A DNA stretch of 64,000 nucleotides from Onthophagus taurus. Its lineage: Eukaryota > Arthropoda > Insecta > Coleoptera > Scarabaeidae. Below are positions 10,577-19,755 of the stretch, in pieces. Location: the NCBI RefSeq assembly GCF_036711975.1, contig NC_091967.1, forward strand, positions 29,675,501 through 29,739,500, written 5' to 3'. The translations under genes were made by a program, and so were the position numbers. The notes under the pieces were generated by a model, which did not search any database, was not told the origin of the DNA, and worked only from the letters and a program-made list of their open reading frames with translations. Each line of letters opens with the position of its first letter. Within the stretch, counting starts at the first letter, position 1.

Positions 10577-11749
10577 TTAAACATTCAAAATATTTTCTAT
10601 ATCTAGTAAAGTTTTTTTAATAGTCAAGTTATTTATTTCTATTAGTTGTTTGTTAATTTGACATTGTTGTTCATGCAGTTCTTTTTCGCGTTGTTGTTTG
10701 ACATTGAATTCTTCTTGTAATAATTTCAGTTTTAAATTTGTTAGATCAGCTTTAGCGTCTAGCCAAGGCTGAATTTTTGCCCAGCAGCAGAAAGATTCAT
10801 CTTTTTACTAGGTCTTTTTCCTTTTCTGGTTTGCAAAGCCGGATGTTTGGCCTTTTTTAATTGGGCAGGAGAGTAATGACTCCAATTATTACTTCCTTCC
10901 ACAATGTCATCTGCATCTATAACTAGAAATAATTATTATTTAATTATTATTATTATTTAACAATATCTACATATGCAAAAACATTAAAAATTACCTTGCG
11001 TATTGGGGTGTGGATAAATTGATGGGTTTTTAGTTTCAATTTGTTCTGTATCTAAAAGAAATGATCATAGCGTTATGTAAGTTCTACAGTAATATTTCAA
11101 ATAAAAATACCTATTATAACGGATGTGCTAGGGCTTATAAAAGCTTCATCACGCTTTAAACGTTTGTCTGTGGAACTTGTGCTCTGCAGTTCATCTTGGA
11201 CATCTGATATAAAAGAATTAACAGTTAAGATTAAACATGCATTTCTCATAAACAGAGTTAAACACATATATTATAAAATTGGTAAATAATTAACCTAAAC
11301 AATCACTATCAAATTGTGATGGTGTTCCATCGCAGCTTAGTTTTATCAAATTTCTAATTCTTTCACGTAACGGGTTTAACTTTTCTTCACATGGTCCTCC
11401 ACCAGTACCCATCACATCAGTGCGGTATTTCGCAACGGCTTGACGAGCCTCTTTTTTTAATGTTTCGTATTTACTGCGAAGCTGTTCCCAGGTACGGTTT
11501 GTCGTGCCGGTTGAATTAAAAGTTTGACAAATCTTTTGCCACGCCGCTTTCTAAAATACAAGATATGTGATAAATAACTACCAAGTGATAATATATTGGT
11601 TAATAAAGCTTACATACCTTCTCTTTCCAAGTAACCGCATCTGTTTTTTTATTTTCTATAATATTAGCTAGATTTTCTACTATTTCAATTAATCGCCAAC
11701 ACTCCTCTTGTATATAATTAGTAGCACGTTTATTTTTTTTCCCTTCCAT
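10577..11749 (-). pseudogene. Harbinger Myb/SANT-like DNA-binding protein, multi-exon
   Basis: The ATG is at 11749-11747. Exon 1 ends at 11618 and an intron of 67 bp (11551-11617) follows. Exon 2 encodes KAAWQKICQTFNSTG and TNRTWEQLRSKYETLKKEA, a trihelix/MADF-like Myb/SANT fold of the kind in Harbinger second proteins. Further short exons with GT-AG borders follow near 11201-11109, 11051-10996 and 10921-10577. The last encodes a Lys-rich patch and a C-terminal helix (LKLKLLQEEFNVKQQREKEL) ending at the stop 10577-10579. A one-base shift near 10785 breaks the last exon. The family protein binds the terminal repeats and recruits the transposase. Exon limits beyond exon 2 are less certain. Confidence 0.65.
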
Positions 11750-11991
11750 AATAACAAACTAACCAAACTTTTTCACGACAGACAAGGTTTGTCAATGTTG
11801 TTATATAAAAACCTTGATAATCATACATATCTGGCGGATAACCGTCTTATCGGCACCTCTGAGTACCCGATAAGTTATCCTGTCGATAATCTCCCCGACA
11901 AAAATATCCGTACATTGTAATACAGTACAAACTAACTTATCGGCCAGATAACGCTATCGGGAAGTTCATCGGCATATTGTACAACCGGCCC

Positions 11992-12211
11992 TAAGTCTAT
12001 TCTACAATCATACGGTGTTTATGTTGGTTTCAAGTCTAATGGACAGATAAGCGATATATTGGCCAATCATAAACAGAAAGAAGACATTTTAGACTGTAGT
12101 GGTGTTTATTCTATCGGATGTTGTGATTGTGCCGCTGTTTACATAGGTCAGACCGGTAGGAAGCTACATAAAAGAATATATGTACACAAAACCAGGAATA
12201 CTTCCAATATA
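11992..12211 (+). pseudogene. Penelope-like plus-strand copy, segment 2 with GIY-YIG
   Basis: Resumes after the Harbinger element in the same frame logic. It encodes FKSNGQISDILANHKQKED and CSGVYSIGCCDCAAVYIGQT, ending near RKLHKRIYVHKTRNTSN. The G-[VI]-Y and Y-I-G residues of the nuclease are present. It is cut at 12211 by the fold-back element and resumes at 12937. Confidence 0.85.
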
Positions 12212-12934
12212 CAGGGTGCCCATTATGTATGAAATATAGCATATATCTTGGTAGGTATCAACTTTATAAAAAAACATTTTATACAAAAGTTGTTTAATAT
12301 TTTATTTGCCATAACAAGACTGTATTCAATTGTTTTTAATTCAGAAAACGAATGAGTAACGAATAATACTTAAATTTTTTTAAATGTCATTTTATAGAGA
12401 TTACTTTTCTCTTTACGATGGCGTAAAAATTTTGTACCCTTACATCAAAAAATTTTGGAAAAAAATGAAAAATTGTTTATTAATAAAAATTAATCAATAA
12501 CATTAATCTAGATATCGGAGATCGTCAAGTACCTCGAATTATTACCGTAAATTAAATTTACATACCAATAAACGAAAAATTAGTGTACATCTCCAATAAT
12601 TCGAGGTACTTGACGATCTCGGATATCTAGATTAATGTTATTAGTTAAAGTTTTTACATTTTTTTAAAACATTTTCTGATATAAGGGTTCTAAAATTTTA
12701 CGTCATCGTAAAGAGAAAAAAAATCTCTGTCAAATGAGCCTAACGAAAGGGTACATTGCCATTTAAAAAACTTCAAGTGTTATTCGTTGCTCATTTGTTT
12801 TCTGAAATAAAAACAATTGAATGATGTCTTATTATGGCAACTAAAATATTAAACTACTTTTGTATAAAATGTTTTTTTGTAAAGTTGATATCTACCAAGA
12901 TATATACTATATTCCATACATAATGGGCACCCTG
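12212..12934. mobile_element. Fold-back (near-palindromic) TA-target element, 723 bp
   Basis: The two ends are inverted repeats starting CAGGGTGCCCATTATGTATG and extending about 340 bp each, so almost the whole element is a hairpin with a short loop near 12555-12590. It is flanked by TA (12210-12211 and 12935-12936). The minus-strand Penelope copy has the empty site CCAATATATTTAAGC (near 7145), confirming a 2-bp TA duplication. There is no ORF. TA target and CAGGGTG ends indicate the Tc1/mariner superfamily, non-autonomous. Confidence 0.88.
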
Positions 12935-13128
12935 TATTTAAGCATATGAGTGAGACCGAACATAACATTAACTTTGAAAATGTGAAACTCCTTCACAAAT
13001 GCGATAAGGGTGTAAGAATGGATTTTTTGGAGGGTTTTGAATTCGATAAAGTTAAGCATAAAAAAGATTTTCGCTTGCTGAATGATCAAATAGAAACTTT
13101 TTTTAAAAGCCTTTGTACGCCTTCTTGA
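12935..13128 (+). pseudogene. Penelope-like plus-strand copy, C-terminal end
   Basis: Continues the protein after the fold-back element: MSETEHNINFENVKLLHKCD, then a stretch ending CTPS with a stop at 13126-13128. The C-terminus after the GIY-YIG domain contains a Cys/His pair typical of the family. The matching minus-strand copy breaks off at KVKH, where the non-LTR element begins. Confidence 0.8.
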
Positions 13129-13545
13129 AACATTAGATTTTCGTAATTTTAAGTTCCGACTCTTTTTCGTTTTAATTATAATTCATATTTATAACCTGTT
13201 TGCGATAAAATAAAGTTTTTCCGCTCGAAATCGAGAACTAGTTGTCAGTTGTATCGAGTATGCTTTCATTAATGTTCTTCTTAATTTATAAAAAGTTTTA
13301 ATTTGTTTATTTTATTGTAGAGTTTTACAGTTTTACTTTCATTTTACTTGTGATTTTGTATGTCCCTACGCTGTGACCCTTTTTTACGACTGTAAGTTAT
13401 ATATTTTCAGATATTTTTAAAAAATATATATATTTCATTTTATTGTTCTTCTTCTGTGATCTGATGCTTTGTAGATTTGGCTGATGATGATATGTGAACA
13501 TGTTGAAACCGGTACCATGTAGATAAAATATAATAAATATATTAT
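13129..13545 (+). repeat. Penelope-like 3' region / LTR-like sequence
   Basis: AT-rich non-coding sequence downstream of the plus-strand Penelope stop codon, containing an AATAAA-type signal near 13207 and a hammerhead-type motif at 13479-13518. The boundary near 13545 is approximate: piggyBac-like sequence starts shortly after. Confidence 0.55.
13479..13518 (+). ncRNA. Hammerhead-type ribozyme motif in the Penelope 3' region
   Basis: CTGATGA (13481-13487) is followed, after one extra base, by a 7-bp stem II (GATATGT/ACATGTT with a GA loop), then GAAACCGGTA. ACC/GGT can form the minimal stem III, leaving GTA as cleavage triplet. CC after the cut pairs with GG before CTGATGA as stem I. Penelope-like elements are known to carry type I hammerheads with very short stem III in their LTR-like regions. 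The single base between the core A and stem II is unusual. Activity is inferred, not shown. Confidence 0.65.
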
Positions 13546-13589
13546 TTAGAGAAGAAGAGGCCTTTTTAGTCTTTATTATTAAATTATAC

Positions 13590-14871
13590 CTCTAAATCAT
13601 GGATTTTTTAAGATGTTGATGAATTTCTTGCATTCTGTGGTTTACTTATTCATGCGAGAGAATTTTTTTGTGATGAATTTGCCAATCCTGTATACCGAGC
13701 CACAATGTCCATATTTCGCTTTGAAGAAATACGAGGATTCGTCAGATTTGACGACAAGAGAACCCGGAAAGCGCGTTTGGAAACCGATAAGTTAGCAATG
13801 GTGTCCTACATTTGGGATTTATTAATTCCGCAATGCAAAACCTGCTTCATACCTGATACTAATGTAACTATTGATGAAAACTCGTTGGGTTTAGAGATAG
13901 ATGCACATTCGTTCAATATATGCCAAGTAAACCGGCAAAATATGGACTTAAAATATTTTGGATGTGTGAATCTACGTCTGGTTATGCTTTGGATGGTTTA
14001 GTTTATGTTGGTCGCCAGCCCGGAGAATCCCCACATAAGAACCTGGGGCTTGAAGTAGTACAAACTCTTGTGCGTGGCATTCATAATTCTGGTCGCAATC
14101 TCACGATAGACAATTTCTTCACTAGTGTCCCGCTAGCAACTTATCTGTCACTACTACTTATCATTACGTCAGAATAAGCGTGACATTCCGAAAGAAATGA
14201 AAGCCTCAAAAGATCGCGTAGTCTACTCTTCATTGTTTTGTTTTCAAAATAACGTATCCATGGTATGTTACGCAAGTAAAAAGAACAAATGCGTAATTTT
14301 AATAAGCACCATGCACCACGACTCACCTATCAATGACGACGCTAAGAGGAAGCCTGAAATCTTCTCTCATTATAATAAAACAAAGGGCAGTGTTGACATC
14401 ATGGATCAAATGGTGTCGACATACACGTGCAAGAGGCAAAGTAAACGATGGCCCATGACATTTTTCTTCAACATAATTGATGTTGCAGCACTCAATGCAT
14501 ATACAGTCTTTACGAAGGAACATCCAAACTACAACATAGGAGTGACTCACAAACGCAGAATGTTTTTGAAAGATTTAGCGAAGGAACTAGTGATACCACA
14601 TATGCAGAGAAGATCTGCTAACCCTAACCTACGGCGTACTGTCCGGGAGTGTATGAGCAGATTTATTGATATATGTGGTCCGCCAGCCACTCACACAAGT
14701 GCAACAATTAAGAGAAAAAGATGCTCAGTATGTCCCGCAAGTATTGAGCGTAAAAGCACAATGGTTATATATACTTTAGTTATGTACCATAGGTTATGTA
14801 TTACTTGTAAAAATAATATCTGTAATAAGCATAGTATTAGAATGTGCACTAAATGCTTCTCTAATCCCTAA
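13590..14871 (+). pseudogene. piggyBac-type transposase, frameshifted
   Basis: Recognisable from NPVYRATMSIFRF (about 13684). VTIDEN near 13873 (first catalytic Asp) follows, then CESTSGYALDGLVYVGRQPG, TIDNFFTSVPLA (second Asp, about 14106) and DIMDQMVSTYTCKRQSKRW (third Asp, about 14400). The C-terminal Cys-rich domain has CSVCPASIERKS, CITCKNNIC and CTKC, ending at the stop 14869-14871. At least two frameshifts (about 13905 and 14160) and a decayed N-terminus make it inactive. The family cuts at TTAA and excises without scars. I could not fix the terminal repeats. A candidate right end near 15020 is uncertain. Confidence 0.8.
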
Positions 14872-14879
14872 ACACAATA

Positions 14880-16506
14880 AACAAAAATGTTTTTTTAACA
14901 ATAATGTTCACTTTCATATTTAACCTCACGTTTGTAACGTACATATGTATAAATAAATAAAGTTTTACTTCAATAACTTTGTTTCTGTTCTGACTACACG
15001 TGATTTTATATAACGGGTCTCAGAAGCCCGGATTATGTAAATGACGATATTTTATTGGTTAAGTATCCTAGGTTAAAAACCCATCTTCAGAGATAAACTA
15101 CAAGAAATGAAATATATAATAAAAAAATTCAAAACAATTTAAAAATCTTATAAGTTAATATTAAAATTGAAAATATAAAAATGTATGAAAAGTACTTACA
15201 GTCAAAATTTAAGAAACCAACATTGTAATCAACCTCAACTTCATAATTATTACTTATTAAAATTAATATTAAAGTCACTATATTGGATGGGCGATTTAAA
15301 ATATAATTTATATTGTAGTAATTCAGACTGATACGAGTATCTGATAGGAATCGTTAAAACTTTAAAAGCATGACTACGTTTTTACCTGTCAGTTGAAAAT
15401 TTATTTTTGTTCATGTAATTATCGATATAACTTCTTTCAAAAGACTTATTAATGTGATCTTTCACTTAATCAATAGTAATCTATGCCGTAATATCACTGG
15501 AAAGTAATAAAATTTCAATAGTACCTTATATAACTTGAATTTTAACTATTTTGGGAATAATCCACGATTGCCAGTAGCTAAGTCGTTATGCATTTGATGA
15601 AAAATTTGAAGAACCGACGCTAAAAAATAACATTAACAATTAGAGTTGAACCGTAGAAGAAGAAGCATCGTTTTGTTGTGAACGTGTTCGACAATGAAAA
15701 GCTACTAAAGAAAAAACATAACCCGATACCAAGAGTAAGAAGAAGAAATAACTAAACTGAATTTGAATTATTAAAAAAAAAAACTAGAACTCTAAAAAAA
15801 TAATTAACCAAGTGAATAAAATTGTCTAAAAATTCGAAGTGAACCTTTAAAACATTAACCTTAGAAACAGTAAACAGAATAAAGAAAAACCCGGAAGAAG
15901 AAAATTTAAACGATTGATTTAAATTGACATCTAGTGTGAGAGTGAGGAAACACCGAGAATTTAACAGATGAGTTAGAGGATTCGGACATTGAAGCCAAGA
16001 TAGAAAGAGACGGCCAGTCAGAGCGAGATAGAGACAAAACAAATTAATTATGATAAGTCTTTGATGTTTGTTTACTGTTCATTATCAATTTGAATTTGAA
16101 AATTTAATTTAATTTTTTTTTGTCAATTAGACTATTCAATATTTAGTATATTCAGTCCGATTTAACACAACATCTATTCTTGACACATGATATAAAATTA
16201 AACCCTTATTAAGTAATTAATTAAATAATTTATTAAATTATTATCATTTTTTTAATCTTAAATAAATTTGTTTTTTGAACTGAACTCACACAAGTGAACC
16301 CTGAGAACGAACGTTATCTTATAAATACTTCACTGACAATCGTTATCAACACAAATTGGCAACGGCGTGGGACAATTCAAAAGACAATTTGATAATACAA
16401 TCCGAACAAAAACAATTCAAAAGACAATTTAATAAATATCGTTATCCTTAGTGTAAAAAAAAACTATATTAATTAAAACTAAAATATAAATAAATAAATA
16501 ACGATG
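14880..16506. other. AT-rich stretch, no gene recognised
   Basis: No convincing reading frame on either strand. Near 16355 the words CACAAATTGGCAACGGCGTG could be an LTR end followed by a primer-binding site (TGGCAACG...) for the gag-like gene that starts downstream, but I find no second LTR copy. A possible decayed Penelope hairpin lies near 15070-15110. Confidence 0.4.
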
Positions 16507-17804
16507 TCAGAAAGGAAAAATTAGGGGAAGAACTTTATCAAGAACTGACGAAACAGAGAGGGAAGAAAGATCTTTGAGTAGAACCACAACATCGGGGACA
16601 CAGGTGAGGAAACAATGCCGAAACCTTCGACAACTAATGTAGCATCGACATCTAAAGACAAAAAAGAGGAAGAACAAGCAAGTAAAGGTACATCTATAGA
16701 GGAGATGATGATTAAATTTATGGAAGAAAATAGAAAAATAAATGAAGAAAATCGGAAAATAAATGAAGAAAAATATCAAAGAATTTTAGAAGAAATTAAC
16801 AACAGAAATGAAGAAAATCTAAAGAAATTTATGGAAGGTTAAAAAGTGATAACTGAACGACTTGAATGTATGAATATTAATTTAAGTAAATTGAGGAGTG
16901 ACAATGAAGAATTAAAAAAGAAAATAATAAATAATGAAACAATTGTTCAAGAAAAAATAAACGAAGTGACACAACAACAAGACAACAAACTGGAGGAATT
17001 TAAATTAATAACCAATGAAAATGTTAAACACTTACATGATAGTCAGATGAAAACAAACAACGAACTAAATTTGATACAAAAAGAAATGGACAATAACAAC
17101 GAAAAACAAAAGTTAATAGAACAATCTATAAAACAATTGGATAAGAGAATTTCTAATAACGGAGAGAATGTAATAAAAATCAAAGAACAAACGGAAAATT
17201 TTAAAGAGAGGATGATAGAAAATATGAGATTTATACAAGAAAAAGAATTAAGAGAGTTAAAAAATTTGAATAGAGAAAACTATGCATGTGAACTATATAA
17301 CAAATGTAAACATATTAAAGATTTAGAGGAACGGAACATAGTATTATATTTATTAAACCATTTTACCATGTCAGGACAACAATTCCGGAAATTTTACGAA
17401 GGTTAGATACATATTCGGAGATGAATCGAAGGGAACAATATAATAATTATAAATCTAGAACAGATCTAAACTATGTACAATTTAAAAACAATAATAATTA
17501 CAGATATAAATCTAACCTAAATGATAACAACAATTATAAATTTAACAATTAGAATAATTACAACAGAGAAAAACAAAACGGAAACGGCTACAATAAAACG
17601 AATCAAAACGAAAATAATTATAGGAATTACAGAAACTACTGCAATAACAATAATAATTATAATAACGGAAAAGATAACTCCAATAGATCGGACAGAAATG
17701 AAAATCATTATCCACGATGGGGGAATCACTATAACGGTCAAAACTTTGGAAATAATTCACCAAATAACAATAAAACGAATCAGGTAAACTTAATTACTCG
17801 AGAA
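16507..17804 (+). pseudogene. gypsy-like gag, coiled-coil and Asn-rich, broken
   Basis: Open segments 16615-16842 and 16846-17406 encode long Glu/Lys/Asn-rich helices (RKINEENRKINEEKYQRI, NEVTQQQDNKLEEFKLI) and then an Asn/Tyr/Arg-rich tail to about 17800. An insect Ty3/gypsy-type gag with a basic Asn-rich C-terminus in place of a zinc knuckle would look like this. Stops at 16840-16842 and 17404-17406 and a TAG near 17548 interrupt it. No protease or polymerase follows, because Ginger-type sequence starts at 17805. It could instead be another repetitive coiled-coil protein. Assignment is by general composition only. Confidence 0.4.
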
Positions 17805-18876
17805 AATTTGTTCTCCTTCGTGAGTTAACATCAAAGAGGGCTGAAGAAGTGGGTTATCATTTGAATGACATATTCCTAACTATAGGGGCCCTGTGCATTC
17901 TTCAATCTGATAATGGCAGAGCATTTGTCAATAATGTTATAAGTGAACTCGCAAATCTTCAGAACTGAAAATTCTGTATGGAAAACCAAGGCACAGCCAA
18001 AGTCAGGGTTCTGTTGAACGTGCCAACCAAGACATTGAAAATATGATAACTTGTTGGTTAAAGGACAACAATTCGACGAAGTGGTCGGAAGGATTAAGGT
18101 ATGTCCAATTCATGACAAATCGAGCTTACCACTCTGGCATAAAACAAACACCTTACAAAGTATTATTTGGAATCGAAGAATCGAGTAGGACTTTCCACTT
18201 CCTCGTTGCCTCAAGAAATCATAAATAATATTCAGGATGAAGATGATCTAGAGAAGGCAATCGAAGATGACAGCAACACTGAACAGTACGAAGACAGTGA
18301 TGATGATAACATTGTGAAAATTGACACAAACGACATTCAAAATGCTAGAAAAATTGCGACATAAAATTTAGAAAATAAGCTAAAACAATGAAAGCTTCCA
18401 CTGACAAATCCCATCCACCAGCTAACATTAAAGACAAGGTAACCATACCTATTCCAGATGTAGACAAAGGCAGAGGCGACCTTCGAAACATAATTGGAGT
18501 AATACTTCAAAAGACTGACGAGGGTCTTTACATAGTTGGCACCAAACATGGCGTACTTCAAAAACATTATTGCAGGTATAATTTTATTAAAATTTTGCAT
18601 AATTTTCTGTAATAAAATATTTGTTTTAACTTCTTTTTTAATTTTTTGGTACTGATTTCGGCGTCTGCATTCAGAAGTTTTTAGATGTGAGATATTAACC
18701 AGGATATTGAAATTTCTTTAAGGACTGCAGCCACAAAACATTCTATTGGATCAGGGCAAGGCTTCATGAAAGGCAGTTGCATGAAAAACTGTACAACAAA
18801 CAAATGCAATTGTAAGAAAAACAAAGTACTCTGCAATTCTAAGTACCACCAGAGTAAACCTTGCAAAAATAAGTAA
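17805..18876 (+). pseudogene. Ginger/KRBA2-type integrase transposase, 5' truncated
   Basis: Starts inside the integrase core: KFVLLRELTSKRAEEV, then CILQSDNGRAF (second catalytic Asp). After a frameshift near 17970 come SQSQGSVERANQDIE (catalytic Glu) and SEGLRYVQFMTNRAYHSGI. Downstream are an acidic linker, VTIPIPDVDKGRGDLRNIIG, an intron (about 18578-18720, GTATAA...TTTAAG) and a Cys-rich end CNCKKNKVLCNSKYHQSKPC with stop 18874-18876. This order (integrase, PxPDVDxGRGD, CxC-rich tail) is that of integrase-like proteins resembling KRAB-A domain-containing protein 2, linked to Ginger-type cut-and-paste elements. The copy has lost its N-terminus and first Asp. Confidence 0.75.
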
Positions 18877-19059
18877 ATAAGCAAATTACAGACAAGGTGA
18901 TTTCTGTGCATGAATATAAGTTGATCTAGTGATAGATGTGAAATTACTGATTAGTTAATAAATAACTTTAATAAATCGTATTGACTATTTTATTTCTGTT
19001 CGTTTATTCAGATTTCTTTGAGAAGCTTATAAAAGTTACAAACTAGGTGAAATTAGTTC

Positions 19060-19265
19060 AGACTAGGACGTACCAGTTTATCCTAAAGCAAGTAAATTTT
19101 AACGAAGATAAACCGATTCGACCTAGGCTAATCTGGTTTATCCTATCGTTAACAGGATGAACGTGTTTGGCCTAGGCTATACTGATTTGTCCTAATAGCT
19201 TGTAGGGAGAACTGGTTTGGCCTAGGCGACACTAGTTCATCCTAAAATCGTGTTTGGCCGGTAAC
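19060..19265 (+). repeat. Subterminal repeats and right end of the Ginger-type element
   Basis: Four degenerate units of about 50 bp contain GGCCTAGGCTA or similar, followed by CTGGTTTATCCTA or similar. The tract stops in GGCCGGTAACA at 19265, the inverse of TGTTACCGG-type ends. The other Ginger-type copy ends CCGTAACA at 58718. Subterminal repeats usually act as transposase-binding sites, which is inference here. BEL copy 1 starts five bases later. Confidence 0.6.
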
Positions 19266-19269
19266 ATAT

Positions 19270-19650
19270 TGTTTAAAAGTTAATAGTTTCTGTTATTTTT
19301 GTTAATTATAATTTAATTAGTCGGCTTGTTCCGTATTTTTTAAGTTTTGTCATTCAGATGTTTTTTCTACAAGAGTTGACGTTCACGTGCAAGAGACCAC
19401 GCGTCAATTTTCTGTGCTTAAAGTATTTCCGTGTTATTTCAAATAGATGTTCGTTAAAAGTGTTTCGACTTTTATTTTCTGTTTGAACAACCACTAAAAG
19501 ATTCTACAAGAACTGTAAGACGTTTATATTTCATTTTCTTTATTTGACAGTTTTTCACCCGAACTTTAATTGACATTTATAAGCGTTTCAAATTTTCCCG
19601 TTTGCGTTTCTAATATTTTTTTAACATTTTTTTTGTGTATTTTCTTAACA
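19270..19650 (+). repeat. 5' LTR of BEL copy 1
   Basis: 381 bp, TG...CA, paired with 24560-24940. Followed by a tRNA-Tyr-like primer-binding site at about 19656-19673. Confidence 0.92.
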
Positions 19651-19755
19651 TTTTTTGGTCCTTCGAGCCGGATCTATAACCGGAAGTGCGGAGAGAAAGA
19701 ACGTTCTGTGTGTTTTTCGATTTTTCGTTTTCGTGTTTATTTGTGTTACGTTACC

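Larger units (their letters stand above)
8978..11991. mobile_element. PIF/Harbinger transposon copy 1, 3.0 kb
   Basis: Terminal inverted repeats begin GGGCCGGTTGTACAATAT on both strands, imperfect further in, and are flanked by a TAA target duplication (8975-8977 and 11992-11994). The uninterrupted Penelope copy on the minus strand (near 7370) shows the empty site AGATTAAGTC, proving the 3-bp duplication. Subterminal regions share repeated words such as CGATAA and TATCGG. Two genes point towards each other: a DDE transposase on plus and a Myb/SANT-like protein on minus. Both have frameshifts, so the copy is probably not autonomous now. Confidence 0.9.

Noticed and set aside
15060-15110. Possible fourth hammerhead (CTGAAGATGGG on the minus strand)
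   Set aside because: The second core part GAAA is missing (the sequence reads AGGATAC), so it is at best a decayed copy.
17517-17787. Hydrophobic Ile/Val-rich ORFs on both strands
   Set aside because: They are shadow frames of the Asn-rich gag tail (AAT-rich codons).
19570-19755. Upstream Met at 19570 as the start of the BEL copy 1 protein
   Set aside because: It lies inside the LTR and leader. The collinear start with copy 2 is at 19756.
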